A DNA stretch of 64,000 nucleotides from Carallia brachiata (Eukaryota; Streptophyta; Magnoliopsida; Malpighiales; Rhizophoraceae), in NCBI GenBank assembly GCA_021464245.1, contig JADCRB010000068.1, forward strand, positions 13,458,022 through 13,522,021, given 5' to 3'. Both the position numbers and the translations under genes were made by a program. Numbering within the stretch: position 1 is the first letter of the stretch; every line of letters starts with the position of its first letter. The notes below the pieces were generated by a model. It did not search any database, was not told the DNA's origin, and worked only from the letters and a program-made list of their open reading frames with translations. This document shows positions 25,649 to 38,425 of this stretch, piece after piece.

Positions 25649-26543
25649 TGCATGTTTATTCTCCATTACTTTTATGTTATTGTTTAATTAATGTCATTAT
25701 GAGAGAGATAAAGATCAGACCATCAAATGAATAATATAATATGAAATGTTTGAATCTTATCAATGCACTCTAATGACAATTAAGCTTTGTGTCTTCCTAT
25801 AATTAATAATAGAGTTGTACAATGCTCAAATTTATCATATTGGCGCAAAAGTAAATTTTATTATCTTGTTGTAAATTTATTCCAAGAGTCATTAATATTA
25901 GTTGAGTAAATTATAATACGCATAAGATTATAATTGAGAAAATTGAATTTCTAGGTATAATTATTACCCTAGATAATATGAAAAATTTTAAGATAACCAC
26001 ATGTATTGATATTTATAGAATTGATATTTTGATTTTATAGATAAGCAGTAAATTTTCTCACATTCTGTAATTATAATATAAATATAGATATAGATATAGG
26101 TATAGATTTACAAAAAAAAAAAAAAAAATTAGGGCTGCTAAATAGAATTCAGACGCATTGACATGCCGCTTTAATTTTTCCTACCAAGGATTGCACCTAC
26201 AATTTTTTTTGGGTACATTTTAATTAAACGAATTAGAAATATGAATAGCCTAAAAGAAATTATTTCAAGAGGATTGATTAAATAATTTAACCATTAATTT
26301 CTAGTTTCTCGTACTAAAATAACTTAGGTTTTTCTTAAAGCTTGTTATTTATCCAAGCGAATTGCAACGATGAGGGCATAAATCTTGTTATTTTTAATAA
26401 ATTTAAAATTACTTGTAGTAATTTAATGAAGAGTTATTTGTTCTACTCATAAATTTGTTAAACTATGTTTTAATTTTTTTTAAAGCAAGAACTATTGTTT
26501 AGCAGATTTCTTCTTTTCTTGTTGTCACATTGGATGAGATTGT
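25649..26543. other. Downstream of neprosin copy B, no gene seen
   Basis: The first 250 bases match the 3' flank of copy A (14641-14870), marking the end of the duplicated unit. The rest is AT-rich with a poly(A) run at about 26111-26127 and no supportable coding or RNA gene. Confidence 0.6.
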
Positions 26544-27050
26544 TGTTGACATTTTAATTGTAAGCTGTGTGGTTAAGAAATTCTATATTGGAAGTGAGAA
26601 GGAGCAATAAGTAAAATATAAGTGGAAAAGACCATAAACTCAATGTCTTAAAGATTTAGATTGAGATATGGTGTCAAGCTTATCCATTTGTTGCTTGTTT
26701 GAAACATGCTAAGATTTCTTCCTAGTTACCCTGTAAGAAAGGATGAGCCTAGTTACATCTCACTAGGAGAAAGCCCACGTAGAGTGGTATGACTCCAAAA
26801 GAAGAGTGGTGACACTAGCATGATTCTTGGAATATTGGTAGATGCACACTCAGAATTAGACGGAGCAGGATTGACTCGCATACAGGCTTGGTGGAATGAT
26901 AATGGGCTCTTGGTGTGTTCAACTAGAGAGCATTCCCAATGTAGAAGAGACTCATATGTCAAGGGGAGTTTGTTAGGATTTTAAGTGAGTTTTGTGGCTA
27001 AGGAATCACCCATTAGAAGTGAGAGGCAGTCGTAAGTAGCATATGAGTGA

Positions 27051-27626
27051 TATTGGGACTTTTCGAATCCTGTCCATCAGTGAAAGTGGAATCCAATTAT
27101 AATAGGCACATACACAAATCAATGTAAATATAGATAAATAAGTGTAAAAAAATATTTATGTGGTTCGACAAATTTCTATCTATGTCTATAGAGATAGTAC
27201 CATTTATTATTACGTGAAGAGTAAACCATACAACCAGGAACCTTATGTTTGTTACCCAAATCCAAGTCTCATGTACACGTACCTCGCACCCTAATAGACT
27301 ACATGGGAACTACACCAAGAGACACCAGTGACAACACCAAAGACTAAACTCAGACCAAGACATTGGCCCCTTAGCTTGACTCTCTCTACTCTTCTCTCCT
27401 CTCACGGCTTCTTTTACCTTCCCTCTCTATCTAACACATTCACTAATTGAGCTCTTTTTAAAGGTTTTATCCAATAGACTAATTGGTCGCTAATAGAATA
27501 AATTTCTGATTAACATGACTTAACCACCAAGAGAATAATCTTCCTTTACAGTCTAACTTGGCCAACAAGGAAAAATGTATTCTCTTTTAATTTTTCCCAT
27601 CCTACCACATGTGATAGATCCCAACA
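27051..27626 (-). repeat. 3' LTR of element copy 1
   Basis: 576 bp, pairs with 28796-29364. The related truncated LTR at 37998-38297 matches only its right half, from about 27328 onward. Confidence 0.88.
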
Positions 27627-28781
27627 ATTTTCCCTTCCAGATCATGTATACAAAGAGACAAAAACAACATTAGCCTTTTAGAACAAACTACACATTTTAA
27701 ACAATCTTTTTTAGATTACTTGGCCAATAACAAGTGCAGTGTAACCTTCCCTTCGAATATGGACAGGAAAAATACCATTGACTTTTACTGTACTAATTAC
27801 ACACCCAAATCGTTAACACATTCTGCTTTCACTCGATTCGACCTGGTCAATAAAAATCTGTAACTACAATATGTTAATAACATTATTAGCTTCAAAGATG
27901 GATCTCAAAACATATCCTCCCATCATAGGAATTCCACTCACATCATCGTCTAAGCCTGAAAGCACCATAGTAGCCATGCTTTTAAAAACTACCTTCAATA
28001 TCTTAGAAAAAAATATCTTCCGAACTAGACGATAACCATTGATATTTTTTTGCTTCCACAGGACTTATTGTTTGCGTGATCTGCATAGCTCCAACTATTT
28101 TGTGAAACTATCCAGTTACAACATGCTATATTTTTTTTTTAATACAGATTTAGAATTCATCACACCACCTAAATTGTATTGCTTCCCTGTAATCCAAAGT
28201 CCTTGCAAAATTACAAGAAAAATCTAACATCCTAAAAATATCAATAAACTGAGACTACGAGGAAATCTCATCCTATAGCAAACAAGAGAGTTTTTAGCAT
28301 CATTTACGGTGACGACGTCTCTACTTGTAGCCTTCTCGATCCCAGATCACCAATAGTTTTTTTTTTCTCGCGTACTACCATCTTGCAAGCATATCATTTC
28401 TTTCTAACATACAAACCTGCACCTTGTTGAAATTGGATATCATTTCCATTCACGTGTGCATCAAATAAATTGGATCTCCACAAGTTCAAACCAAACACTT
28501 GCCTGGAACTCTTGCATCACCATCTATATTCTACCTTTTGGGACCCTCTCTAGTTCAAAGGTCACGTCCCAACTTGAAGCCCATAGACACACTAATCACC
28601 ATAAAACTCAAAAATTGTTGCCACCACGGCCACCATTATGTGACTTGGGCATTGCCACGTGAAAAAAAGAAAAAAAATTGGCACCATTTGACTCTTGAAC
28701 TCTGTTCAGCATGCACCTTCTATTTGTTCTGACTTGTTGTCGTGGCTATGCTGAAGTTTACACTATCTCTACCAAACCTTC

Positions 28782-28794
28782 GGCTCAGATACCA
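28782..28794 (-). promoter_or_regulatory. Primer-binding site of LTR element copy 1
   Basis: Minus-strand TGGTATCTGAGCC directly inside the 5' LTR, after one spacer base. Plant elements primed by initiator tRNA-Met commonly have TGGTATCAGAGC; this differs at one position. Confidence 0.8.
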
Positions 28795-28795
28795 T

Positions 28796-29364
28796 TATTG
28801 GGATTTTTCAGATCTCGTTCGCCCACGAAAGCGCGATCCAATTTACAACAAACACATACACGAATCAATGTAAATAAAGATAAATACACGTACATAGGTA
28901 TTTAGGTAGTTTGACATATTCCTACCTACATCCACAAAGAGAGTACCATCTATTATTATATAAGGAATATACCATACAACCAGTAACCCTATGTTTGTTA
29001 CCCAAACTCAAATCTCATGTACACTCATCTCACATTCTAATAGACTACCCAAAAACTACATTAAGAAACACCAAAAACATCACCAAAGACTATACCCAGA
29101 CCAGGACATTGGTACCCTGGCTTGACTCTCTCCTCTCATCTCCTCTCTCAACTTCTCACACCTTCCCTCCCTATCGGACACATTTACTGATTGAACCCCT
29201 TTTAAAGGAGTTACTTAGGAGACTAATTGGTCTCCAAGAGAAAAATTCTCGTTTAACATGATTTGACCACTAAGAAAACAATTTTTCCTTACGGTATAAC
29301 TTGCCTACCAAGGGAAAAAATTTCCTTTTAATTTCCACCCTTCCACATGGGATTGATCCCAACA
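28796..29364 (-). repeat. 5' LTR of element copy 1
   Basis: 569 bp. Pairs with 27051-27626 and with 47693-48263 in the duplicated segment. Confidence 0.88.
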
Positions 29365-30510
29365 AGTGAGAAGGACCTATAAATCCAATACATTAAGGTT
29401 TTCGGTTGAGACGTGGTGTCAAATCCATGAGTTTGCTGTTTATGCCATGTTCTTTTTTTTCTCTGATTTTGGGCTCTTGCATTTCCCTGCAGTTGTTGCA
29501 ATAATCTTGTGGACCTTGGGACCATCTTCCTTAGTTAAGCAAACTTTCTATAATAAAGTTCTTACCTTACGAGAAAATAAGTTTCTATTTAAAACTAAAA
29601 TAAAAGAAATGAAAGAGAAACTAATATGTACTAAAATTATTTAAAAAAGAAACTAAATAAGAAAATAGAGAACTTAATACAAGTTTCTATTAGGTAAAAA
29701 CTAATAAGCGCTTGTCATAAAAAAAAACTTATATGTACAAACTTCCTATTGTAAAAAAATTTTCAAAGGACATAATTTTTTTCCTTTATATAAAAAAGGA
29801 AAAATAATAAAAGATAATTATATTTTTCTTCAAAATGGAAAAAATATAAAGATAACTAAATTTGAAGTTTTTTTTCTTTTCCAAAACCTAAAAAGGGAAA
29901 TCTAGAAAACAAAAATCCTTTTCTTATTTATATTAATTTGAGAAATTGATACCGTAATTAGTGTTGGCCCCACATAATGTGAGAGTATGTAATATTTTGT
30001 TAACAGATGTCAATGTAAATTCACGTAGATTTAGTTGTTTGTTGGAAAATAACTTGCTTTTGTAAAATATTTGCAGAGAAAATGTTTGTAATAAAAATAA
30101 TAATTTTGCCTTATCACTCACTTAAAATACACTTTGTGTTTTTTTTGGAAAATAATTTCAACTCAGAAAAAAACGTAAGTTGTTTCCTCTGAAAATCTCA
30201 AAGTTTTCCCTAAATTTTCCGTTGTAAAATATTTTACATAAAACAAACCCTGAAAAATGAGAAAAAATTTTTCCTGTAAAATATTTTACTGCAAACAAAC
30301 ACCCTTAAAGATAAAATTTAATGTTTTTGTTGTTCTAATCCATCTTATGCGCTCACTCCCATCTCGGAAGCAACTCCAATCAAGTGAATCTTTTGGCGCT
30401 ACTAATTCTCCATGTTGTTTCTCATCTAGTCTAAGTTACAAGATTTGAAAAACAAAATATTTGGAAAAACAGACTGTGGGTCTCAACATCACAACTACGA
30501 TGATTGAGGC
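29365..30510. repeat. Flank shared with 48264-49110 (segmental duplication)
   Basis: After the LTR element, sequence from AGTGAGAAGGACC to CACAACTACGATGAT is paralogous to 48264-49110, with the same order and orientation. Both copies keep the same half of the TRIM-like LTR and the same AGTGA junction. The two LTR elements are therefore copies of one insertion carried along by duplication, not two insertions. Confidence 0.85.
30034..30304. mobile_element. Tourist-type (PIF/Harbinger) MITE
   Basis: A 271-bp insert present here but missing from the paralogous site near 48990. The ends are imperfect inverted repeats, GTTGTTTGTTGG... and the complement of GGGTGTTTGTTTGCAG. The duplicated target is TTA (30031-30033 and 30305-30307), the hallmark of PIF/Harbinger MITEs. 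The repeated motif TAAAATATTTTAC occurs internally. Confidence 0.85.
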
Positions 30511-33500
30511 ATTTATGTGTAGTTCATAATTTAGTGTGCACAATTGCACACAGGAGCACCATATCATAGAATCTTAGGGCACAACAATAAAATGGCACGC
30601 AGGGGCATTCTGAGAGCCATATATGTTGCAGCCACTAAACTTAATGGGTTGTAGAATAATTTTTTTTTTCCCTTTGAAGTATTCAAGAATTTCTAATGAT
30701 TTTAATGTATCCTCCCAAGCATTTTTTTTTCTCAAGGAATCTGGACAAAATCCTACAAGCATATGAGGCCGATCGTAGTAATAAAATCTAGTGAATATTC
30801 CAAATATCGAACCAAAAGAAACAAAAAATTGACTATAATTTATCTTATTTAAACAAAAGGTTTTATGTTTGAGAAAATATTTTTAAAAAAAGTTATTGAA
30901 CTAAGAAAATTAAACTAATTAAGTAGCAGAAGTAATTAAATAAAATTTATACAAGATAAAGGTTACTAGGGCTATGAGTTTTTACCTAATAGAGGTTGAA
31001 TTACATGAATTTTGTGGAATAAAGATTTCAATGTCAAGTCTTCTTATTTAGTTAGGGTTCTTTGTGAAGCTTCTCTAACTTCATTCAATCTATTTGTAAT
31101 CTTCTCTCCAATTCACACAAAAATAGATTAAATTCAATAAGAACATGAAATTTCAACGATATCATATAAACTTATTTTATATCTGACTCAAAGTTTATAC
31201 GTTTATCTATTTAGTACATGACTCCTATCTTATCTATGGATGTCAATACAAATCTTATGACTACTTTCATGATAATCAGACACAAAAGTATAATTAAAAA
31301 TAAATACATAAATCAAATCAAGTTCTCAAATATAATTGTAATTAAATTAAAAGAACTATCAATATCCACAAAAATCAAATAACTCAACCTTAAACTAGGC
31401 TACATCCCTTTTGCCCTAATTTAGGGTTCTCACTACTCATGCTAAAAATCAAATAAAAACTAGTATTCTACGTAATAGAAGTCGAAAGAAAAAGAAATGA
31501 AAGAAAAGTAATTGAGAAAACTTGTATCTGACGTCTTATATTCCTTTTCTTGCACTTTTTTCTTTGCCACTTTACGTTCTCTCTCTATTTTGCGTTTAAA
31601 AGAAAAGCCTCCAAAGTCTCCTCAAATTCTATAACTTGGGTATTAATAGTCTTCCAAAAGTCTTCCAAAATACTAAAGATAAAAGTCCTAAAATGCCCAA
31701 ATTTGAGTCGGAAAAGGATTTGTAAATTTTTGGACAGTTTTAACCCTATCAATTTCGGCCAAATTCTTGACCCTTTTAGGTAGAATCTAAATTTGGTCAT
31801 GACAGAAAAGTTGTAAATCTATCTCTTAGTTTCGATTTAGCTTAACAATCATCCAACTCCAACTTGTGTAGTGATGACTAAAAAATCGAACAATGTGCAA
31901 AACTTTAGAATTCTATGCTAATTGAATCACAAATTAGCTTTCTAACCAAATTTTGATTTGGTTCTAACTCTTTTCAAAATCGATAGGTCCTAAGAATTGC
32001 TTGAAATACTTCGATTTTGTCTATTGTCCTACAAAACATAAAATAGTTAATCGAAGTAAAATCCGCCAAAATTCATAAAGTTTACATAAATAAACCCCAA
32101 ATTATATAAGAAAATATGCATAAACCTTATATAAATATTAGACTTATCAAATTCTGCCACACTATACTTGCTTGTCCCCAAACTATCACTCTATACCCAA
32201 AACTAGCAAGCAAGAGAAGAGGGTGTCGATATGTACAGAAGTTTCTCTTAAGTCAAAAATCTTGAAAAGAAATGTCTTATGAACAAATAATAATGTCAAT
32301 CAAAGAGCATATACAACATTTTACTAGCTATTCACAACTATTAATTTCATCATCCATGAAACAACATAGTCAAAAGAACATCAGTGTCTGTCAAACCCCG
32401 TATTGATCAACAGGAGATCCACAGTGACATTTATATAATTTAATTAAATAAACCTAATTTTAAGTCTCATAAGCGACACCATCTCATCTCTCATCACTAT
32501 AGTAGACATACACATCAAGAATCATTAACACTTCAATTTTTTTTTTCATTTAATTTTTAAGACGCTTTAAATTCTTCTCTAAATGCTAATCTAGTTTTTG
32601 ACACGAAACCATTATAGGTAAGGCTCTAATTACTACTTCACAGTAGCGATTTAGATTAATTTGCATATTCATAATTCAAGCTACCTTTTGACATGAAGAT
32701 CAACAATTGTAATGCTAGTCCCCAGTTACTTAGTAATTCAAAATTGCAGAGTAGTATAATTAAATGTAAACCAGGCCTCGACTTCTTCTTACTTTTTTTT
32801 TTTTAATTTTCGAGGTAGTTAAATCATCTCCAACTAATCCATGTCCTTCTTTTTTTTTTTTTCCTTTGAGAGGTAATCAAATGAGTTATAGTTTTTCTAA
32901 ATACGTAAACTTAATGAGAAACTACATAAAAGTCACAACACAAACAACGTCTCTTACAAAAGGGTTCTTGTGCTTGAATGATCTTTTGACACATGTATTA
33001 GTGAAGAACACTGCAACTAACAATTGATCCTAGTTAGCCAAATATCTAATATGCTTAAAAATTAAAATTACATGTGCTAGTTCTATCATCAGCTTCGCAA
33101 ATATTAACCTAATCAAAATTTAAGTAAATATCAAACAAACATACAACGTAAGTTAAATTAGTGAAAAAATTTCAAAAAAATTAATACAAAACTCACAAAA
33201 GTTCAACTAAAACATCAAAACTAACCCTCCCCTTGACATAGTCAACACTGTCCCAAATATTGCGAAAACAAAATAAATTAAGAGAAAATAAAGTGAAACT
33301 TTCTAAGTATTAGATAGTCATTGAACGTCATGGTCCACTTTTTTCGATCACTCATCACCGTATAGTCATTGCAACACCTACAAAAGTCATGGGAGAAAGA
33401 AAATGATAAACATATAGAGAGCACAAAGAAGACAACACATATCTACATGAAAAATTCTATTCCTAACTACTCATATGTAGTGTAAAAGAGAAAAAAGGAA

Positions 33501-33696
33501 CATAGTTCATTCCTATAATATCTTGTATGATATTTATGCGTGATTGTGGAAAATTTCAATTTGTTGTGGCCTTCAAATTTGAGGGAAGGTTGATTATCTA
33601 GGGACCTTGTTGTCTGTCATTCAGTAAATTAATAAAGTTTATAATTTTCTTAATGTTCTAGTACGAGCCAATAGTAAATAAAAAGGGCAAAGATTT
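30511..33696. other. No gene seen
   Basis: AT-rich, with no coding region, tRNA or rRNA that can be supported. The stretch near 31400-32240, including TGCCACACTATACTTGCTTGTCCCC, looks like non-coding retroelement sequence common in plant genomes, but no boundaries could be found. Confidence 0.5.
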
Positions 33697-33704
33697 CGTT
33701 AACA

Positions 33705-34166
33705 TAAGGTTTTTAGAACCGAATCGATCATCGAACCGGAAACATTAATAGTTCTAAATTCAATCGGTTGAACAGATTGAACTAATATGTAAACATGTAT
33801 TTAATAATATATAAATATGTAAAAAAAATTAAAAAAAATAATACTTATAAATAGTGATTAAATATTAATTTTTCTAATTTTAAGGACTCAATTAAAAGTT
33901 TTGATCAAATTTAAGATTAAAATGAAATTTTTAATTAAATATAGAGTTCAAATTATAATTTAAATAAAATTTAGAGCAAATTATAATTTATAAATTTATA
34001 ATTTGGTTTGAACCTGTCCAACCAGTCTCTTTTTTAGTAATTTTAATCGGTTCTTGACCTATTTTGTCGGTTCGAATTCTTATTAAAATTAGCTATGAAC
34101 CATACCAAATTTGGCCATCAGTTGAATCAGTCCCACCGACCAATTTGATCCGGTTTTTCAACAATG
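33705..34166. mobile_element. hAT-type MITE
   Basis: A 462-bp element flanked by the 8-bp direct repeat CGTTAACA (33697-33704 and 34167-34174), the target size of hAT elements. The ends are imperfect inverted repeats: TAAGGTTTTTAGAACCG and the complement CATTGTTGAAAAACCGG. It is non-coding. A related end, CAGTGTTGTCAAAACCG, occurs at 52330. Confidence 0.8.
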
Positions 34167-34174
34167 CGTTAACA

Positions 34175-37100
34175 ATATTTTTTTTTAATTTCACATACAG
34201 TTTTTTTTTTATATACTACACCCTCAACATGTTTTTCGTTTACCTTTTTAAACTGTCTCCCCTGTTAGTATCTTGTTAAAATTGTTACATAGCAATTGAT
34301 TACTTACCACATTAGCCAACTCTTGTCATGTCATCAATTTTTTATAATTTGACGCTTAAATTTTTTTATAAAAATCTAAAAATTAGAAATTAATGTTGAA
34401 AGAAAATAAAATCTTTTTTAAAAATTAAAAATTTTCTAATTATTAGAAAAAAACTTTAAAACAGAAAATAAATTCATAATCTTTCTATTTTTAGAAACAG
34501 ATTTTCAAAATTTTCAGAGAAATTTTGACAATAAAGTAATCGTGGAATGTTGAGGCCAACATTGCACATGCTCTACAGTATGGACAAATGACACAGAGAG
34601 ATAAGGTACAGTACCATAAACGCAACACATCCACAAAAGCGGGAAACAATATCTATCATGGAACTATTTTGAAGGTTAGACACCAGATAAGATTTGGTCA
34701 TATTTTTTCGTGTGATTCTTCCTATAAAGGCTAGCTAGCAACCTCACGTAGCCAATCCTCCATTCCCTCGCAATTTGACCCACCCGAAGTGGTCCGCGTT
34801 TTCAGTTCGTGGTCATTCTGGCCCACAATTGCTGCCCATGCTTGAGTTACAATTTATCACAATGTCATCCAATGAGAAAAATGTTCCGTAAGGACCCGTT
34901 CTGGGCAGAAAGTTTTCTTTTTATAACTTTTAATTGAGAGATTTACAATTCCATCTTTAGTTCTTGTTTTCACCAGCTTTTTGGCTTGTGATGGTGGATA
35001 TCTCCATTAACACAAAAAAAAAAAAATTACAGTTGTTTTCTCCTTTGGATCTCAATGAGATGAATATTTCAATTCAATACAAGCTGCTCAAACAAATCCT
35101 TCCTCGTAATTCATGCCCCTGGTTGGTATATATCCCTTTTTAGTTACGGAGAACTTAAGCAGAGACTAATAGATTCGTTTGCACACACCTTGTAGGCCAG
35201 AGAGACAAAACAAGAGGTCAAAGTACAGTAGTCATTTGCTAACACCGAGTTCGTGGTCACCATGCAATATATTTAAAGGATAAATGTTGGTGGATAAAGA
35301 AAAGGTGGACAGGTAGATGCCAAAAAAATTTGTTTGTACAACTAATTAGTTTATTTGTACAACGAGATATTGAATTATTGTAATAAAATTTAAAAATATT
35401 TTTTTATTTACTTTTTCGTTACAGAAATTAAGCACGTTGTTACACAAATAAATCAATTCGTTATACAAAAAATTTTCTCCATCTCTTCCCCGTATTTTTT
35501 TGCCCAGTCCACATAGTGGGATCCTATATTTAAATAGTTCAGCAAATAAAACTTTTACTCTTGATGAGCTCTATCATAAATAAAATTCGGCTAAATATTG
35601 TTGGAACTTTTAATGAATGAGCGAAGTATAAATTTTATTATAAACTTTTAGTAGTTTATAGGTTCTCCTAAATTGGGAATGGGGACGCGACTCCTACCCC
35701 CTTTCTTTTTTCACTACAAAGAAAATTTTCGTATAACGTTCTTTGGAGATTATCTTGAATCTGTTATGTAATTGTCACTCTGTACATTGCACAGCCGGGA
35801 CGCTTTAATTGAAGACCTAATATGAGTCACTGTATAAAAAGAACATAATATTAGTTATTTTTATTAACGCTCATCACAATTTTACTATAAAGATAAAATT
35901 AAAATTATTAAAAATATTATTCTCTTTCCTTTCACTTTTTTTTTTTTTTTCCAAATAATAAATTTAGAAATTTTCCATCTTCAAGTGACTATTTTCCAAA
36001 ACATGAAAAGAATGAAAATTTTTTTATACATTCATTTCCCTTTCTATTTTCCTTCCATTCAAATCTTCTTTCCTACTTTTTTTTTTTTTTCTTTTGGGGG
36101 AAGAAATTTTCTTTCCTACCGGAGAGGGCGAGGGAATATCAGAGATCTTCAAAAAATGCGAAGATCCCAAGAACAGGAAGACCAAGGACTTCTAAAAGAG
36201 AGGAGAAAAAAAAAAGAACAAGGACAAACGAAGGAAAAATAAACTGTATTTATTTATTCATAATAACAATAGGGAGCAGCTACATCGATTTTTGTTAGAC
36301 ATATTATTTTAAGATTATAATGTGTTATTATTTTTTAAGTATAATTATGTACATAATGAGTTCACAAAAGTATATTTAACAAATACTTTTCATAATCATA
36401 AAATAATGTTTCATCATCACGAACTTTGTAACTGTAAGAATAACTAAGTAACCTGAATTTTGCTCAGGCTGTACAAATTAAGTTATTGTAAGTTCCAAAT
36501 AAAAAGAAAAAAAAAAGGGATAATGTGAAGAAATATCTATCATTCTATATGGTAACTCAATCGTTTATATAGTCAATTCTAAAAATGGAATAATAAGTCA
36601 ATCGATTAAGTTACAAAATTAAATACTAATTTCTTGTTTAGTAAATGATATAGATCTTCAAAATAAAATAATTGAGTTGCATTCTTTATTCATAAGTGTA
36701 TATATTTTTTTTCTAAGTGTGAGAAATTAGTGGAATTTTTCCGCCTACAAGATTTATTCTTCCAACCTCAAAAACTATAGTACAGAATCTGAAATCCAAA
36801 TTGGTTTTTCTTGTGTATGATTAAAGCAAAATTCACCTACCTTTGATTCACTGAAACCTGGATTAAACATTCAGAAGATAAAAATGTTTAATTACCTGAT
36901 CCCATTTCTAGGCCCTGAAAGAGTGATGGCTTGCCCATCAAATTAATCAAATCAGAACATAATATTATTGTGAGCCTTAAAGCACAAAGCTGATATGCCC
37001 GCATTTGGCATTTTTACATGTGGTGATGTCAAGATTGATGAGCACAATCCTATGGTAAGATCAGACAGCTGAGAAAACCTCAATCAAAGTCCCCAGTATA

Positions 37101-37195
37101 AATGGATCCATGATAGAATACATAACAGTTTTTGCAACTAACCAGTAGATGCAGATCAATCAAATTTGAAAATAATGTTAACAGAAGCTGCTTGA
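34175..37195. other. No gene seen; may include the 3' flank of the PPR gene
   Basis: AT-rich with several T and A homopolymers. A purine-rich open stretch at 36110-36242 is low complexity and not accepted as a gene. The segment 36900-37195 is likely the 3' untranslated flank of the minus-strand PPR gene. Confidence 0.5.
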
Positions 37196-38000
37196 TCACC
37201 TGTAATATCCACAAGAGCAATAACCGTGCTTAAAATGATGGAATCGATGAGGATCTCTTTCAATTATGTCCCTATCTAAAAGCTGAGAAGTGTACTTAAT
37301 AAAGTTGTGACAATCAATGCAAATCCTACGATTCTTCATTATGTGAATTTGTGTTCCTGATGTTGTGCTGATGATGCCATATGCAACTGCAATTTTCTCA
37401 CTGCGGAAACCAACCAGAACTTCACGTTGTTCTTGTTCTACGTCTTGTATCACCGCTTCCACATCAGACGAATATCCAATTTCCTTCAGTCTGCCAATCA
37501 GTTTCTCCTGGTGTAAATATATCTCAGAGTCTTGCTGATGGGACCTATCTCCCATGACAAAAGCGTGAAACTCATTCTTCGGTTGGATCCAAGAATGACC
37601 AGAGACTCTGTTGACCCCTCTCTGCTCCATTAAAATTCTAACATTAGCTGCCTCTTGCCAACTACGACAAGTGGCAAACAAGTTTGATGCCAAAATGCAA
37701 GATCCCGCATCAGATGGCTGGAGCTGAAGGAGTCTTTCGGAGACCCACTTTCCCATTTCAGCACTTTTGTGAAGTCTGCAGGAGGAAAGAAATGACTTCC
37801 AAACCATGCTCAGGTGGGAGATGCCATTTTCATGAATGAACTCTTTTATCTCCTTCAAGCAACCAGCTCGACCATAAAGATCAACCATACAATTGTAGTG
37901 TTCCACTTCAGGCTTTATACCACAAATATTTTGCATAAACTCAAAATGTTTGCAACCTTCTTCTGGCAACCCTGCATGGCTGCAGGCAATTAAAATTTCA
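37196..38000 (-). pseudogene. PPR protein of the PLS-DYW class, truncated C-terminal part
   Basis: PPR-DYW proteins act in organelles, editing C to U in RNA. Only the C-terminal part survives: the last PPR motif (ILIACSHAGLPEEG, VEHYNCMVDLYGRAGCLKE), the E region (MVWKSFLSSCRLH), E+ (GHSWIQPKNEFHAFVMGDRSH) and the DYW deaminase-like domain. Counting from the Met at 37969, the zinc-binding/catalytic HxE site reads RSE (189-191) instead of HSE. CxxCH is kept at 217-221 and CSC at 251-253. The protein ends YYR in place of DYW. The reading frame stops abruptly at about 38000, where a truncated LTR begins; the N-terminal PPR array is missing from the window. The loss of the active-site His, the altered terminus and the truncation indicate a non-functional remnant, or at best an editing-inactive protein. 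Confidence 0.9.
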
Positions 38001-38425
38001 AAGACATCACCAAAGACTATACGGAGATTAGGACATTGGCTCCTTAGCCTAATTCTCTCTATTATCCTCTCCTCTGGCGGCTTCTCTTACTTTCATTCTC
38101 TATTTGACACATTCACTAATTGAGCCCCTTTTAAAGAAATCATCCAAGAGACTAATTGGTCACTAATAGAATAAATTTCCGTTGAATATAACTTAACCAC
38201 CAAGAAAACAATCTTCCTTGAAGTCTGACTTGGTCACCAAAAGAAAAATATTCCCTTTTAATTTTTTTCACCCTATCACATGGGATGGATCCCAACAATC
38301 TCTCCTTCCAGATCATAGATACAAAAAGACAAAAACGACTTTAACCTTTCAGAACAAATTACACATCATAACCAATCCTGTTTAGATTACTCGGCTAATA
38401 ATATGTGCAGCTGTAACCTCCTCCT

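Larger units (their letters stand above)
27051..29364 (-). mobile_element. 2.3-kb non-autonomous LTR retrotransposon (copy 1)
   Basis: LTRs at 27051-27626 and 28796-29364 match over about 570 bp and have ends TATTGGG...CCCAACA. A perfect 5-bp target duplication AGTGA lies at 27046-27050 and 29365-29369. On the minus strand the right LTR is followed by TGGTATCTGAGCC (28782-28794), one mismatch from the initiator-tRNA-Met type site. A polypurine tract GGAAGGGAAAAT (rc of 27627-27638) directly precedes the other LTR, which fixes the orientation. The 1.17-kb interior has no coding capacity. Confidence 0.9.
26544..29447 (+). mobile_element. TRIM-like short LTR element, interrupted by a second element
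   Basis: A roughly 160-bp direct repeat begins TGTTGACATTTTAA at 26544-26706. It recurs from TGTTAGGATTTTAA at 26971 to 27050, continuing after the nested element at 29370-29447. Just before the second copy is a polypurine-like CAAGGGGAGTT (26960-26970). The interior is only about 265 bp and non-coding. Size and layout fit a terminal-repeat retrotransposon in miniature. The primer-binding site and outer target duplication are not convincing. Confidence 0.5.

Noticed and set aside
26544..27050. Cassandra-type TRIM with 5S rRNA promoter
   Set aside because: The TRIM-like LTR has no 5S A/C-box sequence and does not start TGTAACACCC.
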